In this document: piece after piece, positions 58,336-64,000 of the stretch
How positions within the stretch are numbered: position 1 is the stretch's first letter
Layout: each line of letters opens with the position of its first letter
NCBI RefSeq assembly: GCF_028767185.1
Contig: NZ_JARACK010000011.1
Coordinates: 1 to 64,000, forward strand
Source: Mangrovimonas aestuarii
GTDB lineage: Bacteria > Bacteroidota > Bacteroidia > Flavobacteriales > Flavobacteriaceae
Direction of reading: 5' to 3'
Length of the DNA: 64,000 nt
The notes under the pieces: model-generated
What the model was told of the DNA's origin: nothing
Seen by the model: only the letters and a program-made list of their open reading frames with translations
The model's database searches: none
Made by a program: the position numbers and the translations under genes

Positions 58336-58401
58336 TTGATTGGACTTTGATAGTGAACAAATATTTTTAATTTCGTAACCTTGAATAAAAAATTTTCCCA
58401 A

Positions 58402-59016
58402 ATGAATCATTTTAAACTTATAACACTCCTATTGATAGCATGTTTTAGCTTAAATCTACAAGCACAAACCAATGACTCTGAAGATGACGGTTTATCACTA
58501 AACAGTGGTACTATAAGCAATCAATTTGATTATGTTATCCAAAAATCCAACAACTACCAAGATTATAAAGTTGTAAAAAGACATTGGCTTTCCACCTTAA
58601 AGTCACACACCATGGATTCCCTTAAGGCAGTTAGAAAAAACCTTGCCGACACTCAAGCAATTGTAGATACACAAGCCAAGGAAATCACCGAACTAAAAGG
58701 AAACTTAGAGAACACTCAAAATAACCTAGAGCAAACTAATCTTGAAAAAGACAGCATCCAAATGTTTGGGTTCATACCAATGAGTAAAGGAAGTTACAGC
58801 ATGACCATGTGGAGTATAATAGGTGGTCTTTTAGTATTTTTACTGTTCTTTATTTATAGATTCAAAAACAGTAATACCGTAACCAAACAAGCGCAAAAAG
58901 CCTTAAGAGAAACTGAAGAAGAATTTGAAGAACATAGAAAGGTAGCTTTAGAACGCGAACAAAAAGTGAGACGTCAACTTCAAGACGAACTTAACAAGCA
59001 AAAAGCTTTAGTATAA
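58402..59016 (+). CDS. Membrane protein with periplasmic coiled coil (not a methyltransferase)
   Basis: 204 residues from ATG 58402; the longer frame needs TTG and adds non-signal residues ahead of MNHFKLITLLLIACFSLNLQA. Signal peptide 1-21, a coiled coil (about 75-130, heptad-like ADTQAIVDTQAKEITELKGNLENTQ), one membrane helix (about 145-165, IIGGLLVFLLFFIYRF) and a second coiled coil to the C-terminus. Proteins in this position are often mislabelled tRNA (guanine-N1)-methyltransferase because they precede trmD. No methyltransferase motif is present. Function unknown. Confidence 0.8.
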   Translation: MNHFKLITLLLIACFSLNLQAQTNDSEDDGLSLNSGTISNQFDYVIQKSNNYQDYKVVKRHWLSTLKSHTMDSLKAVRKNLADTQAIVDTQAKEITELKGNLENTQNNLEQTNLEKDSIQMFGFIPMSKGSYSMTMWSIIGGLLVFLLFFIYRFKNSNTVTKQAQKALRETEEEFEEHRKVALEREQKVRRQLQDELNKQKALV

Positions 59017-59022
59017 AATCTC

Positions 59023-59050
59023 AGCCGTTCATTTAGAACGGCTTTTTTTT
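59023..59050 (+). terminator. Terminator of the coiled-coil protein gene
   Basis: Stem AGCCGTTC / GAACGGCT with a 5-nt loop, followed by a run of eight T. Confidence 0.88.
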
Positions 59051-59116
59051 GCTTCAAGTCTCTCGCTTAACTTAAAAAGATTCTTCGCATCTTTGTAGCC
59101 TGTTATTAAATAAGTC

Positions 59117-59794
59117 ATGAGAATCGATATTATCACTGTATTACCAGAGCTACTGAAAAGTCCTTTTGAAGCTTCAATTTTAAAGCGTGCAATTGAAGCT
59201 GAATTAGTTGAAGTTTATTTTCACAATTTACGTGATTACACCGCCGACAACTATAAAACAGTAGACGACTACCAATTTGGTGGTGGGGCTGGAATGGTAA
59301 TGCTAATAGAACCAATTGATAAATGCATAGCCAAACTTAAATCGGAACGTGATTACGATGAAGTGATTTACATGACACCAGACGGTGAACGGCTTACCCA
59401 AGGTATTGCCAATCATCTTTCGTTAAAAGGAAATATAATTATTTTATGTGGTCATTATAAAGGTGTAGATCAAAGAGTACGTGATCATTTTGTGACTAAG
59501 GAGATCTCAATAGGGGATTATGTGCTTTCTGGAGGAGAACTAGGGGCCGCGGTATTATGCGACGCTGTTATTCGATTGATTCCGGGTGTATTAGGCAACG
59601 AAACCTCAGCCCTTACCGATTCGTTTCAGGATAATCTATTAGCGCCACCAATTTATACCAGACCAAGAGAATACAAAGGATGGAAAGTCCCTGAAATACT
59701 TTTTAGCGGAAATTTTCCGGTAATAGAACAGTGGCGTGAAGAACAAGCCTATCAACGCACTAAAGAACGACGTCCTGATTTGTTGGATGAATAG
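59117..59794 (+). CDS. trmD: tRNA (guanine-N1)-methyltransferase TrmD
   Basis: 225 residues, standard. Methylates G37 of tRNAs to keep the reading frame. SPOUT/trefoil-knot signatures FGGGAGMVM and [32 protein letters not shown] are present, and [16 protein letters not shown] is the C-terminal hallmark. Cytosolic. In many bacteria it precedes rplS, as here; the intergenic region holds the rplS promoter. Confidence 0.97.
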   Translation: MRIDIITVLPELLKSPFEASILKRAIEAELVEVYFHNLRDYTADNYKTVDDYQFGGGAGMVMLIEPIDKCIAKLKSERDYDEVIYMTPDGERLTQGIANHLSLKGNIIILCGHYKGVDQRVRDHFVTKEISIGDYVLSGGELGAAVLCDAVIRLIPGVLGNETSALTDSFQDNLLAPPIYTRPREYKGWKVPEILFSGNFPVIEQWREEQAYQRTKERRPDLLDE

Positions 59795-59850
59795 AATCCT
59801 TTTCCCGTAACCTTACTGACATACAATTATATAAAAAAGTAAGAATTAGT

Positions 59851-59881
59851 ATTGTACAATATTTTTAATTCATTATTTTTG
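59851..59881 (+). promoter_or_regulatory. Bacteroidetes-type promoter of rplS
   Basis: -33 ATTG (59851-59854), one base off TTTG, a 19-bp spacer and -7 TATTTTTG (59874-59881). Predicted start about 7 nt downstream, leaving an approximately 68-nt leader. Confidence 0.65.
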
Positions 59882-59887
59882 CACTCA

Positions 59888-59955
59888 ATTTCGGATTAAC
59901 CTCTGGCGATGGTCGTGAATGTTGTTTCGAATCAACTATTTTAAATTTAAAGACA
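59888..59955 (+). promoter_or_regulatory. rplS 5' leader, possible ribosomal-protein autoregulatory RNA
   Basis: About 68 nt between predicted transcription start and the rplS ATG, GC-richer than nearby spacers (CTCTGGCGATGGTCGTGAAT). Short complementary segments (GATT with AATC, AAC with GTT) could fold it. I recall a leader class for L19 described in Flavobacteria but cannot confirm this is it. Confidence 0.35.
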
Positions 59956-60306
59956 ATGGAATCTTTAATCAAGTTTGTACAAGACGAATTTGTAACAAGA
60001 AAAGAATTTCCGGAATTCAGCGCCGGAGACACTATCACAGTTTACTACGAAATTAGAGAAGGTGACAAAGTACGTACACAGTTCTTTAGAGGTGTGGTAA
60101 TCCAAAAAAGAGGTTCAGGTAGTTCTGAAACTTTTACCATCAGAAAAATGTCAGGAACAGTTGGTGTAGAGCGTATCTTCCCAGTTAACATGCCTGCTTT
60201 ACAAAAAATCGAGATCAATAAAAGAGGTAAAGTTCGTAGAGCTCGTATCTTCTACTTTAGAGGTCTTACTGGTAAAAAAGCTAGAATTAAAGAAAGTAGA
60301 CGTTAA
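59956..60306 (+). CDS. rplS: 50S ribosomal protein L19
   Basis: 116 residues, standard length. L19 lies at the interface of the 30S and 50S subunits. Characteristic motifs: FSAGDTITVYYEIREGDKVRTQFFRGVVIQKRG, IRKMSGTVGVERIFP and the basic KRGKVRRARIFYFRGLTGKKARIKE end. Own promoter and terminator (60332-60359). Confidence 0.98.
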   Translation: MESLIKFVQDEFVTRKEFPEFSAGDTITVYYEIREGDKVRTQFFRGVVIQKRGSGSSETFTIRKMSGTVGVERIFPVNMPALQKIEINKRGKVRRARIFYFRGLTGKKARIKESRR

Positions 60307-60331
60307 TAAAACAACGTTCGTATTCAAAAGT

Positions 60332-60359
60332 AAAAGCCCCGAATATTCGGGGCTTTTTT
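60332..60359 (+). terminator. Terminator of rplS
   Basis: An 11-bp stem AAAAGCCCCGA / TCGGGGCTTTT with an ATAT loop and U-run. Confidence 0.93.
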
Positions 60360-60816
60360 CTTACCCTAACAAACGATTTAACTCACTATATTTTAACAGT
60401 TTACAGTTGCTTATCTTGCCGGTTTATCCTATATTAGCAATAGAGTTTAGGTGTTCTTTTTTTAGTTTATCTTAACTCGTATAAACGTTCTTTACATACA
60501 ATTGTTTTTTTTGTGACTTTTAGGTTTAGCACATAATAAAACAAGACACTTTATATCATTCAATCTTAGGATCGAACAATATAAAGTTGATGTTTTTTTT
60601 AGATAGTAGAAACGTTGATAGATGATGCTAAAGAAAAAAGCGAAGAAACAATTACACAGAAACACGGATAACGAGTAAATACATTTTGAAAGTTACAATT
60701 AATGATGTTTCTGTTTGAAATAACAAAACTTGAATTGAAAACCTTAAAACACCGTTTTAAGAAATTTTAGTAGCAATGCTAAACGAGTTAGTAGGTCACG
60801 CGGAGTTATTTCAAAG
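60360..60816 (+). other. Gene-free stretch ahead of an orphan terminator; candidate small RNA or microprotein locus
   Basis: No conventional gene lies between rplS's terminator and icd. Within it are two tiny plus-strand ORFs with paired ATGs: 60622-60678 (18 codons, MMLKKKAKKQLHRNTDNE) and 60702-60770 (22 codons, starting MMFLFEITKLELKTLK). A perfect 8-bp hairpin CTTAAAAC/GTTTTAAG (60743-60761) overlaps the second. No clean promoter was found (a partial TAGGTTTA at 60521-60528). A structured RNA is as likely as a peptide gene. Confidence 0.35.
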
Positions 60817-60880
60817 AAAGCCATGTCAAAATAAATACAGGTTTACAGGTTTATATTGATATGGCTTTTGTTTTTTTATA
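60817..60880 (+). terminator. Orphan Rho-independent terminator-like hairpin
   Basis: A 13-bp stem AAAGCCATGTCAA / TTGATATGGCTTT (one G-U) with a 26-nt loop containing two ACAGGTTT copies, then TTGTTTTTTTATA. It ends no recognisable gene. Confidence 0.65.
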
Positions 60881-61001
60881 CATTTAACAAACACAATTCT
60901 GTATCCTTTTAATATTCCTACAAGGATTATCTATCTTCCTAAATCCGTTTACAGTAATCATAACTTGACATTTACACTACACATTACCTCATCGTTTTTT
61001 G

Positions 61002-61009
61002 TATATTTG
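61002..61009 (+). promoter_or_regulatory. -7 promoter element for icd
   Basis: TATATTTG matches TANNTTTG, about 60 nt before the icd ATG. No clear -33 partner. Confidence 0.55.
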
Positions 61010-61065
61010 CGACTCTTGGAAAATCACCTGTGATTTTCTTATCAATTCATAATTAAAAAAATTAA

Positions 61066-63294
<2,229 letters not shown>

Positions 63295-63308
63295 AAAAAG
63301 TAACATTT

Positions 63309-63338
63309 AAAAGGCTCCCTAATCGGAGCCTTTTTTTT
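63309..63338 (+). terminator. Terminator of icd
   Basis: Stem AAAAGGCTCC / GGAGCCTTTT with a CTAATC loop and a run of eight T. Confidence 0.92.
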
Positions 63339-63360
63339 AATTTCCCCCTAAAAATTGTAC

Positions 63361-64000
63361 ATGAACCTTTACAAGACTATTGTCCTGTTTTACTTGCTGA
63401 TTTTCGGGACTTTGGGCATGGCTCAAGAAAAATTCACCCTTAGTGGAACGGTCACTGAATCGACTGGAAACGAAACCCTAATTGGTGTAAATATCCTAAT
63501 CCCGGAACTACAAACCGGAACTACAACTAACGAATACGGTTTCTACTCTATTACGCTACCAAAAGGTGAATATAAAATTGTTGTTAGTTACCTTGGCTTC
63601 AAAACCTCAGTGGAAACCATTAACCTAGAACAAGACTTACACAAAAATTTTGAACTCACAGAATCTACAGAAAGTCTTGACGAAATTGTGATTAAAGAAG
63701 ATGTTGAGAAAATCAACATTAGGAAACCTCAAATGAGCGTAAACTCCCTAACCTCAGCTACCATAAAAAAGATTCCTGTTGTTTTGGGAGAATCGGATGT
63801 TATTAAATCCATCACACTACTTCCCGGTGTTACTACTGCAGGCGAAGCCGGTTCTGGTTTTAATGTAAGAGGAGGTGCTGCTGATCAAAATTTAATCCTG
63901 TTGGATGAGGCCACCATATACAACTCCTCTCATCTATTCGGGTTCTTTTCGGTATTCAACCCCGATGCTATTAAGGATATTAAACTGTACAAAGGAGGAA
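63361..64000 (+). CDS. TonB-dependent receptor with carboxypeptidase-like domain (3' end outside window)
   Basis: First 213 codons only; the frame is open to the right edge. Signal peptide 1-21 (ends GMA/Q). A CarboxypepD_reg-like domain (about 25-110, LSGTVTESTGNETLIGVNILIPE...NEYGFYSITLPKGEYKIVVSYLGF) is followed by the start of the plug domain (about 120-213, SDVIKSITLLPGVTTAGEAGSGFNVRGGAADQNLILLDEA), typical of Bacteroidetes outer-membrane TonB-dependent receptors. The substrate is not deducible. Confidence 0.93.
   Translation, partial: MNLYKTIVLFYLLIFGTLGMAQEKFTLSGTVTESTGNETLIGVNILIPELQTGTTTNEYGFYSITLPKGEYKIVVSYLGFKTSVETINLEQDLHKNFELTESTESLDEIVIKEDVEKINIRKPQMSVNSLTSATIKKIPVVLGESDVIKSITLLPGVTTAGEAGSGFNVRGGAADQNLILLDEATIYNSSHLFGFFSVFNPDAIKDIKLYKGG

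Noticed and set aside
58381-58401. TTG start for the coiled-coil protein
   Set aside because: Adds charged residues ahead of a well-formed signal peptide starting at ATG 58402.

Overview
The window is AT-rich chromosomal DNA from a member of the Flavobacteriaceae (phylum Bacteroidetes). Four things point there: secreted proteins with C-terminal type IX secretion (T9SS, Por) sorting domains; -7 promoter elements of the TANNTTTG type; a long 482-residue GAPDH; and the gene order recN - DUF4835/porD - coaBC - rpoZ - bamD - dapA, which is typical of the group. No rRNA, tRNA, CRISPR array, transposase or phage gene was seen.

Region 1 (1-29,000) is an unusual array of eight consecutive minus-strand genes. 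Seven encode very large secreted proteins of about 915 to 1600 residues (the leftmost runs off the window) and one is a 5'-truncated remnant. All complete proteins have a signal peptide and end in a T9SS type A sorting domain. Two architectures alternate. Type A has a distinctive N-terminal beta domain followed by fibronectin type III (FnIII) modules alternating with jelly-roll 'choice-of-anchor J'/MAM-like modules. Type B has a different N-terminal beta domain, one FnIII, then repeated units of a Cys-containing pre-peptidase-like (PPC) domain plus a small beta domain. Gene 3 is an A/B hybrid. The array shows recent reshuffling: a 474-bp tract identical between two genes, a sharp mosaic breakpoint, shared terminators and a decayed copy. 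Each gene is its own transcription unit with its own terminator. Six of the seven full-length genes carry an apparently undescribed regulatory signature: GTTAA repeated at exact 10-bp spacing upstream of a -7-like box, with the same 37-bp gap in three genes.

Region 2 (29,000-42,000, minus strand) is housekeeping: fabI, recN, the DUF4835/PorD gene, coaBC, rpoZ, bamD, dapA, a DUF6913 gene, two related multi-pass membrane proteins, ligA, prmC and a GNAT acetyltransferase. Region 3 (42,000-49,720, plus strand) holds an overlapping ribD-HAD-EamA-IMPACT operon, a convergent thioesterase, dnaA with a low-molecular-weight phosphatase, a secreted PQQ-type sugar dehydrogenase with a T9SS tail, and an RsmI-like methylase. 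Region 4 (49,730-53,770, minus) is a cell-wall cluster: dapF, GNAT, mltG, DUF2279 and a lysozyme-like protein. dapF and the earlier dapA both serve diaminopimelate supply.

Region 5 (53,890-64,000, plus) has an HtrA protease, GAPDH, two LVIVD-type lipoproteins, a coiled-coil membrane protein, trmD, rplS, a gene-free 760-bp stretch containing an orphan terminator (candidate small RNA), monomeric isocitrate dehydrogenase and the start of a TonB-dependent receptor. Orientation flips from mostly minus to mostly plus near 41.97 kb, about 3.7 kb before dnaA.
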